From Actinomycetota bacterium (GTDB taxonomy: Bacteria; Actinomycetota; Thermoleophilia; UBA2241), in NCBI GenBank assembly GCA_003164655.1, contig PLTW01000156.1, positions 1 to 17,487 on the forward strand: a stretch of DNA of 17,487 nt. Direction: 5' to 3'. Positions 1-8,060 of the stretch are shown here, one piece after another (position 1 is the first letter of the stretch; each line of letters opens with the position of its first letter). A program made the translations under genes and the position numbers. A model generated the notes under the pieces. It was not told the DNA's origin. It did not search any database and was given only the letters and a program-made list of their open reading frames with translations.

Positions 1-92
1 CTTGAAGACCTGTGTGCGGTAGGAGCCAATTGTGAACCGCCGCTGTGACTTGACGGGCGGAGGGGGAGGTGTCAGCGGGAGGACATCCGGAC

Positions 93-115
93 GAGTGACG
101 AGATCTTGGTCACTC
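93..115. repeat. Inverted repeat in the gene-free left edge
   Basis: GAGTGAC at 93-99 and GTCACTC at 109-115 form a perfect 7-bp inverted repeat around a 9-nt loop. No T-run follows on either side, so an intrinsic terminator is not convincing. It could be an operator or a weak hairpin just beyond the 3' end of the PAS gene, which ends at 182 on the minus strand. Nothing else recognisable was seen in positions 1-181. Confidence 0.3.
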
Positions 116-181
116 CCGCGATCTCGCTAGTAGCGGCCGGTTCGTGCTCGCTTGGCGAACGTCCCTCACCACGGCGCCCTC

Positions 182-604
182 TCACCAATCGAGGACGAGC
201 TTCTTATCTTCCATCGTGCGGATCTCTGTGATGTCCTGCATCGTCTCCATCATGCCGCGGTAGGTGCCGTCGGCATCGCGCAGGGCACAGTAGCGCACCA
301 GGATTAGCCGATCATCCTCGATGCGCCGAAAGATGGCCTCGTCCTGCACACCCTCTTGGAAGGCTTCGCTCATGCGTGCGATCATCGAGCGGGAGTGCTC
401 GTTGTGGCAGTCGTCAACGTGACGCCCGATGTAGCCTGGCTCGCAGTCTTCAAATAGATCGCCGTGCCAGTAGACCAGGGTTCCCTGCTCATCGGTGACG
501 GACAGCTGCAGGGGCAGGTGACGAATCACCAGGTCCTGCTGTGTCGCCGTCAGGAGCCCGGCCAGGCACGAGCTCGGTCCAGCACCGGCGGTTGTTTCCC
601 TCAT
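182..604 (-). CDS. Single PAS-domain sensor protein
   Basis: A 140-residue protein consisting of little more than one PAS domain (about residues 28-132). The core has the typical order: a start near LPLQLSVTDEQG, a middle segment with CHNEHS, and a C-terminal sheet ending in MMETMQDITEIR. It resembles the PAS module at the C-terminus of DUF438/hemerythrin-type proteins (PAS_10-like), which probably binds a small ligand or cofactor. No kinase, cyclase or DNA-binding domain is attached, so any output must come from a partner encoded elsewhere. The ATG at 602-604 is preceded by AAGGGAG with 9-nt spacing, supporting this start. The family call rests on sequence pattern; the ligand and the role are unknown. 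Confidence 0.75.
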   Translation of the reverse strand: MRETTAGAGPSSCLAGLLTATQQDLVIRHLPLQLSVTDEQGTLVYWHGDLFEDCEPGYIGRHVDDCHNEHSRSMIARMSEAFQEGVQDEAIFRRIEDDRLILVRYCALRDADGTYRGMMETMQDITEIRTMEDKKLVLDW

Positions 605-774
605 CGTCTCACGCTCCCTTGTCGAGCCCCATCGTGCCGCGACGTCTAACTACGGGGTCCGCAGTTCCTGGTGCCGCTACGAGCTTGTGGTCGTTGTGGT
701 TTTCGACCGCCTCCGAGTGCGCTCAGGGGCTTCCCAAACGAATTCCGAGACAATGCACCACGGCAGAGACGCGG

Positions 775-855
775 TCAGCTGAGCTTCTGCGGAAGCTTGA
801 TGAGCAGTTCCTCTGCAGTGATAAGTGCGCGCTTGTCTTTGCCATCACGAATCAC
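775..855 (-). CDS. Possible 26-residue ORF, or shifted tail of the upstream membrane protein
   Basis: A GTG at 853-855 overlaps the TGA (852-854) of the upstream small membrane protein in a GTGA arrangement. It opens a 26-codon frame ending at 775. The peptide is rich in Lys, Glu and Leu (RDGKDKRALITAEELL) and reads like genuine soluble protein rather than the Arg/Pro-rich translation of shadow frames here. It may be a translationally coupled mini-gene. Alternatively, a one-base shift may have detached what was the cytoplasmic C-terminal tail of the membrane protein. No independent SD is visible. Apart from this frame, nothing was seen in 605-851. Confidence 0.3.
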   Translation of the reverse strand: MIRDGKDKRALITAEELLIKLPQKLS

Positions 856-1067
856 GACGCGTGCGGGGCACTGGCGCGCTTGGCGGCGGCCAGCGTGACG
901 GCGAGGGCAATCCCCGCCCAAACGCCGATGACGAAGGCGACAGCGCCCACCGCCAGAAATACGGACTTGCCGCTGATGATGCCGATGCCGCAGCTCATCG
1001 CGCAGACGAGCATGCTGCCGATCAGGATAGCGGCGGCGAGCCGTACGAGTTGCAGTCTGCTCTTCAT
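852..1067 (-). CDS. Small two-helix membrane protein of unknown function
   Basis: A 71-residue hydrophobic protein. Two membrane segments are visible, about residues 8-30 (LAAAILIGSMLVCAMSCGIG) and 36-60, separated by a short loop containing SGK. The N-terminus is positively charged (MKSRLQLVR), which predicts a cytoplasmic start. The ATG at 1065-1067 is preceded by GGAGG at 4-nt spacing, which supports a real gene despite its size. A longer overlapping frame (775-1134) is Arg/His-rich and was judged non-coding over most of its length. Family not recognised. A coupled or shifted frame follows directly (775-855). Confidence 0.6.
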   Translation of the reverse strand: MKSRLQLVRLAAAILIGSMLVCAMSCGIGIISGKSVFLAVGAVAFVIGVWAGIALAVTLAAAKRASAPHAS

Positions 1068-1198
1068 GATGCCTCCAGTGTGTGCCGTGGGCGGCGTCCC
1101 CAGTCGTACCGAGCGGCACTCTCCAACACCGCACGTGGCCTCTCGGCCGTGAGCGCGCGACGGTTTCTGCGCTTCAACCTTCTCTTTTCGACTCTAGG

Positions 1199-2509
1199 TC
1201 AGACGCCGCACCAGCGCAACGCGGCCAGCGCGACGGCTGCGCAATGATCGACTAAACCCTCGACCGAAACCCGCTCCTCAACCGTGTGGGCACTGTCGAC
1301 GCCGTCGGGGCCGAACGACAGCGTCGGGGTCTTGCCCCAACGCGTGAAATGGGCGGCGTCGTGCCACGAGTCGAGGCCCGAGGCCATGCCCGTTCGTCCC
1401 AGAGCAGCAGCGCCATCGAGCACGATCCCAACCAACGGATGGTCAGCCGGCATCTCGGCGGGGACGATGTCCTCCATCCAGTCCCATTTGAGTGGGTGTT
1501 CGCGCAGCCAGGGATCGGCGTTGGCCGCGGCGTCGATCCAGTCCTTGACCTCGGCTTCCACTGCCTTGGCCGTCCCCTCGTCGTCGACGTTCGCCGGCAG
1601 GTACTGGATGTCGCAGGTGATGGCGCAGTGCGGCGGGTAGGTGACTGTCCATACGCCGCCGGCGATGATCGTCGGTACGATGTCCGCCGGCGCCAAGCAC
1701 CAATGCTTCTTGTCAGCCCGCCCGCGCCACTCGTCGCGAAGGGTCTCGATGGCATCAAGCACGGTCTTTGCCTTTTCAATCGCATTGACGGCGCCGCCCT
1801 CGCGCCAGTGCGGCTGAGGCATCTCGGCGTGACCGGCGCGGCCTTCGACCGTGATGACCGGCATCACGGTGCCACGGCAGCACACCCAGGCGTCGAACCC
1901 CGTGGGCTCGCCGCAGATGCCGGCATCTGCGTGCACGCCGTGCTCCACACAGGCGAGGCTGCCGGCCCCGGAAGACTCCTCGTCGGTGTTGGCGCAATAG
2001 ACGACGTCGCCACGCAGCCTCACCCCAGCGCGGTGCAGCGTCTCGAGGGCGAACAGCAGCGAGGCCAGGCCGCCCTTCATGTCGTTGACGCCGCGACCCC
2101 AGAGCTTGCCATCTGCAAGGGCGACCTTGAACGGATCGGTCTTCCAGTCCTCAAGCGGCCCGGGTGTGACCGCGTCGATGTGCCCGTTGAGCAAGAGCGA
2201 ACGGCCGCCGCCGCTGCCCGTCAGACGGGCGGCAAGTTGTGGCCGCCCCTTGAAGTCGAGGTCATCCGGTACGAAACGGTTGCCCCGGCCGGTCGGCTCG
2301 GGTTCCCAGATATCTACGTCGGCGCCGATAGCTCGCAGCCGCGTGGCGAGCGTCTGCTGGAGACGAACCTCGTCGCGCGGTGGATCGCCTACGAAGCGGG
2401 CCGTGGTGTCGAGCGCGACAAGCTCGGCGACAAGCGCGACGAGTTCGTCGCGCCCCTCTCGCACCAGCTCGACGATTCTCTCTTCGGCGCTGCTCAGCGG
2501 ATCGGTCAT
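1199..2509 (-). CDS. M20 family metallopeptidase, ArgE/DapE-type deacylase
   Basis: A 436-residue zinc-dependent amidohydrolase of the M20 family, which cleaves N-acyl or peptide-like amide bonds in the cytoplasm. Metal-site residues are present in order: His110 in NGHIDAV, Asp143 in GRGVNDMKGG, the catalytic Glu pair 177-178 in TDEESSG, Glu201 in GEPTG and His408 in SAHTVEE. A lid/dimerisation segment with GRAGHAEMP lies near 223-231. The frame is open upstream to 2647, but the ATG at 2507-2509 has GAGGAGG 8 nt ahead, and the upstream extension is Pro/Ala-rich junk, so I start here. It follows the permease on the same strand after 178 nt and is probably the last gene of the nitrilase-permease-deacylase unit. 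The substrate is unknown; acetylornithine or succinyl-diaminopimelate activity should not be assumed. Confidence 0.88.
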   Translation of the reverse strand: MTDPLSSAEERIVELVREGRDELVALVAELVALDTTARFVGDPPRDEVRLQQTLATRLRAIGADVDIWEPEPTGRGNRFVPDDLDFKGRPQLAARLTGSGGGRSLLLNGHIDAVTPGPLEDWKTDPFKVALADGKLWGRGVNDMKGGLASLLFALETLHRAGVRLRGDVVYCANTDEESSGAGSLACVEHGVHADAGICGEPTGFDAWVCCRGTVMPVITVEGRAGHAEMPQPHWREGGAVNAIEKAKTVLDAIETLRDEWRGRADKKHWCLAPADIVPTIIAGGVWTVTYPPHCAITCDIQYLPANVDDEGTAKAVEAEVKDWIDAAANADPWLREHPLKWDWMEDIVPAEMPADHPLVGIVLDGAAALGRTGMASGLDSWHDAAHFTRWGKTPTLSFGPDGVDSAHTVEERVSVEGLVDHCAAVALAALRWCGV

Positions 2510-2687
2510 CCTGAGAACCTCCTCTTCTCTGGCCGGGTAGGCCGGGTGTCTCAAAGTGGGCGGTGGGCCACTCGCCCCTGACGCGCGGGAGGGTCCGGCG
2601 GCGGCCGGCAGCGTGGGGGCGAGTACGCTGCCGGCCGCTGGAGGCACCTGGCTTCGGACCGGGCTATTGGCGCGATTTCGGCCCGGC

Positions 2688-4295
2688 TCAGTCAGGCGGG
2701 AGCTGACCGTAGGTGATGCCGACGTCGACCCCGACCTTGGCGTTCTGGCGTCGCCACCACAGGAACCAGGCGATGCCCACGATCCAGGCGACCACGAACG
2801 AGATCATGTTCTTGCCCGTGACGTCGCGTGTGGCCGAGTCGATGAAGGCAAAGTAGAGCAGCACAAGGATGTAGCCGAGGTAGATCACCCCGGCGATCGT
2901 GAGCACCGGCACGCCGAGGATGTGGAAGCGTCGGTAGGGCGACGATTCCCAGATCGTGCGCACCCTCTTGCGGTAGGGGAAGATGACCGCCGAGACGCCG
3001 GTCACGAAGAATACGGAGACGAGCTGCATGCCCGCTGCCGCGAGGCCGGTGAACAGAGTTGTGAACCAGAGTACGTAGCCGGCCGTACCGATGAACAGGA
3101 TGGCGAACGCGAGCGTGTAGGTCTTGATGGGCCCCGCCCAGCGCGGGCTGATGTCGGTGAACCATTTGGGTCCCATGCGATCCATGCCCCAGGCAAAGAG
3201 AATGCGCGAGAAGCCCAGGAACGTGAGGGTGACCTCGAGGTAGGTCACCACCAGGAACGAGACGCAGGCGATCACGGCCACGAACCAGTTGCCGTGCGAG
3301 GCGATCCAGCCTAGGGTCATGTAGCTCGGCGGATAGGGGAAGTTGTAGCCCTTCAGGGTGCCGCCGCCCAGGGTGACCCACTGGGTCGCGCCGAAGAACG
3401 AGAAGCTCATGATGCGGTAGAGACCGATCACCGTCCAGAGGCCAAGGAAGGCCGGAATGAACACCGCGAGCACGTTGGCGGAAAGCAGCGCGCGGTCGGG
3501 CCGTTTGACCTCGCCGCCGACGTAGACGATGAAGTAGTTGTAGACGAACAGCAGGAAGGCGCCGTCCATCGCGCCGATCGTGGCGCCCCACGTCCAGGTG
3601 TGCGGGAACATGGTCCCGCGGGCCGCGCCGGCTGCGGCGGTGAAACTCTGGTAGGTGAGCGAGTGGTACTGCGCAGCCAGAGCGTTCCAGTGCCCGATGA
3701 AATCGGCCTTCGTCGTCACCGTGAGGGCCACCGCGATCACCGCCGGCCCGAGGAGGGCCAGAATGATGAGCGGCTTCTGGACCGTCTTGTAGACCTTCAT
3801 GCCGAAGACGATCGTCGCGTAGGAGCCGACGATGCAGATGGCGCACAGCACGAAGGTGCCGGACTTGCTGGCGATCCAGTTGGAGAAGCTCGTCCAGCCC
3901 ATGAACTGGGCGAGCATCGACATCGAGGGGCTGGCAAACCAGGTAACGATGAAGAAGTTCCAGTAGATGATGGCGATCAACTGCGCCGCACTGGCCCCGG
4001 TCGCGATGATCGGGTTGATGATGCGCGAGTTGAAGACGTACTCACCGCCTGAGCGCGGCATCGAGCCACCCAGCATGCCCCAGACCAGCGCCGACGTGAT
4101 GCCGCAGGCAAAGATCGAGATCACGATGGCGATGATCATGTTGCCGCCCGGGTAGAGGCCCGCGCCGATGTAGAGCATCCCCCAGATGCCGGCGATGGGC
4201 TGCACGACCATCAGGCCGATGCCCATCGCATCGTAGGTCGACAGGCCTCGGGTCAGGCCGCTGGCCTTGCGCGCAAACGATATCTCCTCAGGCAT
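2688..4295 (-). CDS. APC superfamily amino-acid/amine permease
   Basis: A 535-residue integral membrane protein with about 12 hydrophobic segments, the usual size and layout of the APC (amino acid-polyamine-organocation) superfamily. Diagnostic stretches are the N-terminal helix with GIGLMVVQPIAGIWG, the MPRSGGEYVF motif after helix 2, and SRILFAWGMDRMGPKWF in the loop after helix 8. It should carry an amino acid, amine or related solute across the cytoplasmic membrane, coupled to ions. The frame extends upstream to 4421, but the ATG at 4293-4295 is preceded by GGGGAGG about 5 nt away and gives a normal APC N-terminus (PEEISFARKASGLTRGLS). Lying between a nitrilase and an M20 deacylase, it most likely imports their substrate. 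Confidence 0.88.
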   Translation of the reverse strand: MPEEISFARKASGLTRGLSTYDAMGIGLMVVQPIAGIWGMLYIGAGLYPGGNMIIAIVISIFACGITSALVWGMLGGSMPRSGGEYVFNSRIINPIIATGASAAQLIAIIYWNFFIVTWFASPSMSMLAQFMGWTSFSNWIASKSGTFVLCAICIVGSYATIVFGMKVYKTVQKPLIILALLGPAVIAVALTVTTKADFIGHWNALAAQYHSLTYQSFTAAAGAARGTMFPHTWTWGATIGAMDGAFLLFVYNYFIVYVGGEVKRPDRALLSANVLAVFIPAFLGLWTVIGLYRIMSFSFFGATQWVTLGGGTLKGYNFPYPPSYMTLGWIASHGNWFVAVIACVSFLVVTYLEVTLTFLGFSRILFAWGMDRMGPKWFTDISPRWAGPIKTYTLAFAILFIGTAGYVLWFTTLFTGLAAAGMQLVSVFFVTGVSAVIFPYRKRVRTIWESSPYRRFHILGVPVLTIAGVIYLGYILVLLYFAFIDSATRDVTGKNMISFVVAWIVGIAWFLWWRRQNAKVGVDVGITYGQLPPD

Positions 4296-4466
4296 GTATT
4301 CCTCCCCATGGCTCTGCCTTCCGACCGATCTCTGCTGCCAAAGCCGTGCTTGTGCCCTGCATAGCCACCCCCCAGGGTGTCGCCCGACGGATCGAGGAAT
4401 CGAGGTCCGATAGCTGCGCAACGAAACGACAGGCGAGCGGCGCCTCCTCGGTTCGGATTTAGGGGT

Positions 4467-4664
4467 TCACGCCATGGGCGCCCTCCGATCTTCGATCAAA
4501 CTGCGACGGAGCAGCCCGTCGTAGGGAAAGACGGTGAGCTCGGCGCCACCGTCGCGCCCCTTACGAGCCATGTAGAGCCCCTTCTGCGCGTTGGTCTCGC
4601 GGTCGCCTTCCATGGCCATCTGAATCAGACCCAGAGCGACTTGGGTCGACGTCCTGCTCGCCAT
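4467..4664 (-). pseudogene. N-terminal stump of a second nitrilase-family gene
   Basis: A 65-codon frame whose first 45 residues read like the start of an N-carbamoylputrescine amidase/nitrilase: VALGLIQMAMEGDRETN, then AELTVFP where the family has the catalytic PELF/PELH segment. The catalytic Glu is missing (FPYDG) and the frame stops 20 residues later, leaving no Lys or Cys of the catalytic triad. It overlaps the last 104 nt of the intact upstream nitrilase in another frame. I interpret it as the residue of a tandem nitrilase gene that lost more than 80% of its length in a deletion before the permease gene. A functional short peptide is possible but unlikely. No convincing SD precedes the ATG at 4662-4664. 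Confidence 0.5.
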
Positions 4665-5520
4665 CCCGCATCGCGCGCGGATGCCAGCGACTGGGGTCGA
4701 TCTCGCCTCCGTAGAGTGGCATGGGTAGAAGCGGATCGCCATCGTGCATCTGTGACCAAGGCCGGTTCAGCCCGGCTGTGCCGAAGCGCCGCACCCGCGC
4801 GACTGCGGACAAGTCAAGCACTTGCGTGAGTGACGCGGGCGCCTCGCCCGCAAGCAGGAGGACATTGCCCTCGGGATCGATCACGATGCTTCGCCCCGTG
4901 GCGCATGGTGCCGCCGCGTTGACGTTGACGATGAAGACTTGGTTTGTGATTGCCGCGGCACGGGCCAGCACGAGCTCCTGAGTCCGGTCTGCCGTGGGCG
5001 TCAGCGACGGCTGCAGGATGACCTCGGCGCCCATCCAGGCCAGATGGCGGGCCACCTCTGGAAACCACGTGTCGTAGCAGATGGACAGTCCGACGCAGCC
5101 GAACTTGGGCACTTCAAAGACAACGAAGCTGCTGCCCGGAGCCGAACTCTCCCAGGGCCGCCAGGGAAAGCATTTCCGGTAACGGGCGACGATCTCTCCT
5201 TCTGGCGAGATCACCATTGCCGTATTGTGGATCCGTCCGTCGCTCGCCCGCTCGTAGACCGTTCCCGGCAACAGCCACACGTTCAAGCGGGCCGCCAGGT
5301 CGCAGAGGAGGTCGCTACGTGGTCCGGGGATCGCTTGGGCTGCCGCCTCCATGCCCGCAGTGTCGGTCACCGGATTCAGATGCAACTCGGGGTAGATGAC
5401 GAGCTGAGTCTGGGGGAAGGTGGTCACGCGGACCTGCAGATCGCCTGCGAATTCGGCCTCGGGATCACTCGATGAACATGAGACCGCTTGCGCGATGAGC
5501 ATGGGAAGTGATCGATCCAT
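4561..5520 (-). CDS. Carbon-nitrogen hydrolase (nitrilase superfamily)
   Basis: A 319-residue CN hydrolase that acts on the C-N bond of amides, carbamoyl compounds or nitriles through a Glu-Lys-Cys triad. The triad is visible: Glu45 in IYPELHLNP, Lys116 in YRKCFPWRPWE and Cys148 in GLSICYDTWFPE. The fold's later strands (EVILQPS, FIVNVNAA, SIVIDPEGNVL) follow at normal spacing. AGAGGAG lies 9 nt ahead of the ATG at 5518-5520. The family-like sequence ends near residue 280 (LYGGEIDPSRW). The last 35-40 residues are Arg/Asp/Ser-rich and are the out-of-frame reading of the start of a second nitrilase, so the C-terminus is probably not ancestral. First gene of the minus-strand unit, divergent from a LysR gene. 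Exact substrate unknown. Confidence 0.85.
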   Translation of the reverse strand: MDRSLPMLIAQAVSCSSSDPEAEFAGDLQVRVTTFPQTQLVIYPELHLNPVTDTAGMEAAAQAIPGPRSDLLCDLAARLNVWLLPGTVYERASDGRIHNTAMVISPEGEIVARYRKCFPWRPWESSAPGSSFVVFEVPKFGCVGLSICYDTWFPEVARHLAWMGAEVILQPSLTPTADRTQELVLARAAAITNQVFIVNVNAAAPCATGRSIVIDPEGNVLLLAGEAPASLTQVLDLSAVARVRRFGTAGLNRPWSQMHDGDPLLPMPLYGGEIDPSRWHPRAMRDGEQDVDPSRSGSDSDGHGRRPRDQRAEGALHGS

Positions 5521-5541
5521 GTGCGTGCGCTCCTCTCAAGA

Positions 5542-5620
5542 GTCAGCGACAACAGAGCCGAGCCGTTCGACGAAGGAGAAGCAAGGCTGGACCGACACTT
5601 GAGCTAGCCGGTCAGCGACA
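5542..5620. promoter_or_regulatory. Direct repeats in the nitrilase/LysR divergent intergenic region
   Basis: The decamer GTCAGCGACA occurs at 5542-5551 and again at 5611-5620, 69 nt apart start to start, in the 180-nt gap between the divergent nitrilase and LysR genes. LysR-type regulators usually bind two sites in such a gap, so these are candidate regulator sites. The decamer is not a classical T-N11-A dyad, so the assignment is an inference from position and repetition. Confidence 0.35.
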
Positions 5621-5632
5621 GCCCGACGATAT

Positions 5633-5660
5633 TTGCATGGAACCATCGGGGCGTTATGCT
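5633..5660 (+). promoter_or_regulatory. Candidate sigma70-type promoter for the LysR-amidase pair
   Basis: TTGCAT at 5633-5638 and TATGCT at 5655-5660 are separated by 16 nt; each matches 4 of 6 bases of the -35 and -10 consensus. A small dyad (ATGG-AA-CCAT, 5637-5646) starts within the -35 hexamer and extends into the spacer. The predicted start of transcription near 5667 argues that the LysR protein begins at 5677 or 5701, not at the upstream ATG at 5656. Confidence 0.4.
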
Positions 5661-5700
5661 GTCCAATACTTGCTCGATGGAGATCCTATGCTCGAAACGC

Positions 5701-6636
5701 ATGCCTGACTTGCGACTTCTGCGCTATTTCGTCGCCGTGGCCGACAGCGGCTCCGTCTCAGCTGCGGCCCGGGCCGTCCACGTCAGCCAGCCGTCCGTGT
5801 CGAGGCAGCTCCGTATCCTGGAGAGAACCGTGGGTAAAGACCTCTTGCAGCGCGACGGTGGTCCACTACGGCTGACCGCTGCCGGGCGGCGGTTCCTGCC
5901 GATCGCACGCGATCTGCTTCATCGCCACAAGATCGCTCTGAGCGTCGCGCGCTACATGGAAGGTTCGAGTGACCTGACGCTTGTAATCGCGGCGACACCC
6001 ACCACGATCATCGATGTCATCGCCCCGTTCATTGCCGACACCGATCTCGGTGGCGTTGCCCTCGAAGCCATCGAACAGGCGCCCGAGGTCGCCTACAGGG
6101 CCGTCACCAGTGGCGAAGCCGACCTGGCCATGACCAACGAGCCACCGCCGCCGGATCTTGCCTCCTTTCTTGTCTGCCGCTTCCCGGTCCTTGCCTACGT
6201 GGGCAAGGGGCATCCGTGGTCGGCACGTCGCGCGGTTAGCCTGGAGGAGCTCACCGATGTGCCGCTCATCACGAGCCTCGCATCAGGAACCCGGCGTGTC
6301 CTTGGCAGACTCGACGTAAGGGGCCTCTCCTATCAGGTCGCACACAACGTCACCGTGCCGCAAGTGGCGCAAGCGCTGGCGGCGTCCGGACGGGGAGTCG
6401 CCATTCTCTCCGACGACCCTCGGTTCGACCTGCATCCAGTCAGAATCACTGACGAAGACGGCCTCGTGACCGTCCCAATGTATGCCTCCTGGGATCGCAG
6501 CCACTACGCCGCCGACGTCATTGAGAGTTGTACGCTGCGCCTGCAGCGCTACTGTCTCGAGGAGTGGCCGCAATTTGAAGAGGACGAGGGCCGAATCGAT
6601 CCCGTAGTAGGGCTGCGGCGGTCTCCTGTCGATTGA
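5701..6636 (+). CDS. LysR-type transcriptional regulator
   Basis: An LTTR of 311 residues from the chosen ATG. Residues 1-60 are the winged helix-turn-helix (PDLRLLRYFVAVADSGSVSA, then SQPSVSRQLRILE and LTAAGRRFL), followed by a linker helix and a periplasmic-binding-protein-like effector domain (from about LTLVIAATPT). ATGs at 5656 and 5677 are in frame, but family alignment and the predicted promoter favour 5701; no strong SD marks any of them. It is divergent from the nitrilase-permease-deacylase unit and overlaps the amidase start, so it most likely controls both sides of this locus in response to the transported compound or a breakdown product. The effector is not predictable from sequence. 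Confidence 0.88.
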   Translation: MPDLRLLRYFVAVADSGSVSAAARAVHVSQPSVSRQLRILERTVGKDLLQRDGGPLRLTAAGRRFLPIARDLLHRHKIALSVARYMEGSSDLTLVIAATPTTIIDVIAPFIADTDLGGVALEAIEQAPEVAYRAVTSGEADLAMTNEPPPPDLASFLVCRFPVLAYVGKGHPWSARRAVSLEELTDVPLITSLASGTRRVLGRLDVRGLSYQVAHNVTVPQVAQALAASGRGVAILSDDPRFDLHPVRITDEDGLVTVPMYASWDRSHYAADVIESCTLRLQRYCLEEWPQFEEDEGRIDPVVGLRRSPVD

Positions 6637-8060
6637 CGCCTCACCGGGAAGAATGCGTTGGACGGCGCAGCGAACTCTGGCAACTGGATGCCACGACGCT
6701 CGCCGGCATGCTCGCGGGTGGCGCCGTCTCCGCCCGCGAGGTCGTCTGTGCGTTTCTGGACCGCATCTCCCGGATCGATGGGCAGCTGAACGCGATTCCC
6801 ACGCTCGTGGCGGAACGGGCACTGGCTGAGGCCGACGCAGCTGACCGCTGGCGCGCCAGTGGCAATCGCATCGGCCCGCTCCACGGCCTTCCTATCGCCG
6901 TCAAAGACCTCGTCGACACCGCCGGCATAAGGACCACCTATGGCTCCCCGATCTATCGGAACCACGTGCCGGCCGAAGACGCCCTCCTGGTCAAGAGGCT
7001 CAGGAGGGCCGGAGCGATCATTCTCGGCAAGACCAATACGCCCGAGTTCGGTGCCGGCTCACAGACCTTCAACCCGGTCTTCGGCCCGACACGCAACCCC
7101 TACGACACTTCGCGCACGCCCGGCGGCAGCAGCGGCGGTGCGGCCGCGGCGGTCGCTGCCTGCATGCTGCCCTTCGCCGACGGCTCCGACATGGGCGGCA
7201 GCCTGCGTAACCCTGCCAGCTTCTGCAACGTCGTTGGGCTGCGTCCTACCCCGGGCCGCATCCCCGAGGCGTCCACGACCGATGGCTGGGATCCGCTGTC
7301 CGTCTCGGGGCCGATGGCCCGTACAGTTGCCGACCTCGAGCTGCTCCTTGCGGCCATCTCAGGGCCGGATTCGCGCTCTCCCTTGTCACTGGCACACCAG
7401 GCTCTTCGACGGCGGCCACTCGGACGTCGCCCCCGCATGGCGTGGAGCTGGAATCTGGGTGGTCTTCCGGTGGCCCCGGAAGTGACCGCGGCGCTACGTA
7501 AGGCTCGCCGAGCCATCGATGGGCTCGGCTGGGAGATTGAAGAGGCCGAGCCCGACTTGAGGGAGGCCGACGAAGTCTTCGACGTGCTACGGGCGCTGAG
7601 TTTCATGGGCAGATACCACGCCGATTACGTGCAGCACCGAGAACTACTCAAGGAGACGCTGGCGGCCAACATCGAGGCGGGACTGCGGCTGACGCCGTTG
7701 CAGATCGCCGGAGCGCAGGGAAAACGCACCACCATCTTCGCACGCACGGTGGCGTTCTTCTCACATTTCGACGTGTTGGCTGCGCCGGCCACCCAGGTCG
7801 TACCGTTTCCAGTCGAGATCGAGTGGGTCGATGACATCGACGGTCATCATCTGGCGACCTACACGGACTGGATGCGCTCCTGCTCGCGCGTGACCGTCAC
7901 GGCGCACCCTGCCGTGTCGGTGCCCTGCGCTTTCACCGATAGTGGCCTCCCGGTGGGGCTCCAGCTGGTCGGCCGCTACGGCGACGAGACCGGCTTGCTC
8001 ACGGTCGCCGATCAAGTCATGAAAGCGACGGGTGCCGCGGCGCGGCGCCCGTCGTTCTAA
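6633..8060 (+). CDS. Amidase-signature family hydrolase
   Basis: A 475-residue serine amidase. The Ser-cisSer-Lys triad is visible: Lys91 in PIAVKDLVDT, Ser166 in the GGSSGG signature and nucleophile Ser190 in GSDMGGS (the usual residue at 187 is Thr or Ile). The remaining fold (TNTPEFGAGSQTFN, SGPMARTVADLELLL, and SVPCAFTDSGLPVGLQLVGR near the C-terminus) is complete. The TTG at 6633-6635 overlaps the LysR stop (TTGA), implying translational coupling; no clear SD is seen, and an internal ATG at about residue 26 would cut into the conserved N-terminal helix. Likely role: cytosolic hydrolysis of an amide to a carboxylate plus ammonia, in the same pathway as the divergent nitrilase. The substrate cannot be named. 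Confidence 0.87.
   Translation: MTPHREECVGRRSELWQLDATTLAGMLAGGAVSAREVVCAFLDRISRIDGQLNAIPTLVAERALAEADAADRWRASGNRIGPLHGLPIAVKDLVDTAGIRTTYGSPIYRNHVPAEDALLVKRLRRAGAIILGKTNTPEFGAGSQTFNPVFGPTRNPYDTSRTPGGSSGGAAAAVAACMLPFADGSDMGGSLRNPASFCNVVGLRPTPGRIPEASTTDGWDPLSVSGPMARTVADLELLLAAISGPDSRSPLSLAHQALRRRPLGRRPRMAWSWNLGGLPVAPEVTAALRKARRAIDGLGWEIEEAEPDLREADEVFDVLRALSFMGRYHADYVQHRELLKETLAANIEAGLRLTPLQIAGAQGKRTTIFARTVAFFSHFDVLAAPATQVVPFPVEIEWVDDIDGHHLATYTDWMRSCSRVTVTAHPAVSVPCAFTDSGLPVGLQLVGRYGDETGLLTVADQVMKATGAAARRPSF

Noticed and set aside
541..1152. Plus-strand frame of 203 codons over the PAS and small membrane protein genes
   Set aside because: Composition is Ser/Ala/Arg-rich and featureless, and it overlaps two minus-strand genes with better starts.
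1286..2581. Long plus-strand open frame of 431 codons opposite the M20 deacylase
   Set aside because: It is the antisense reading of a gene with complete metal-site motifs; the translation is Arg/Gly/Asp-rich with no domain.
2692..3846. Minus-strand frame of 384 codons inside the permease gene
   Set aside because: Out-of-frame reading of the APC permease: His/Arg-rich, no hydrophobic segments.
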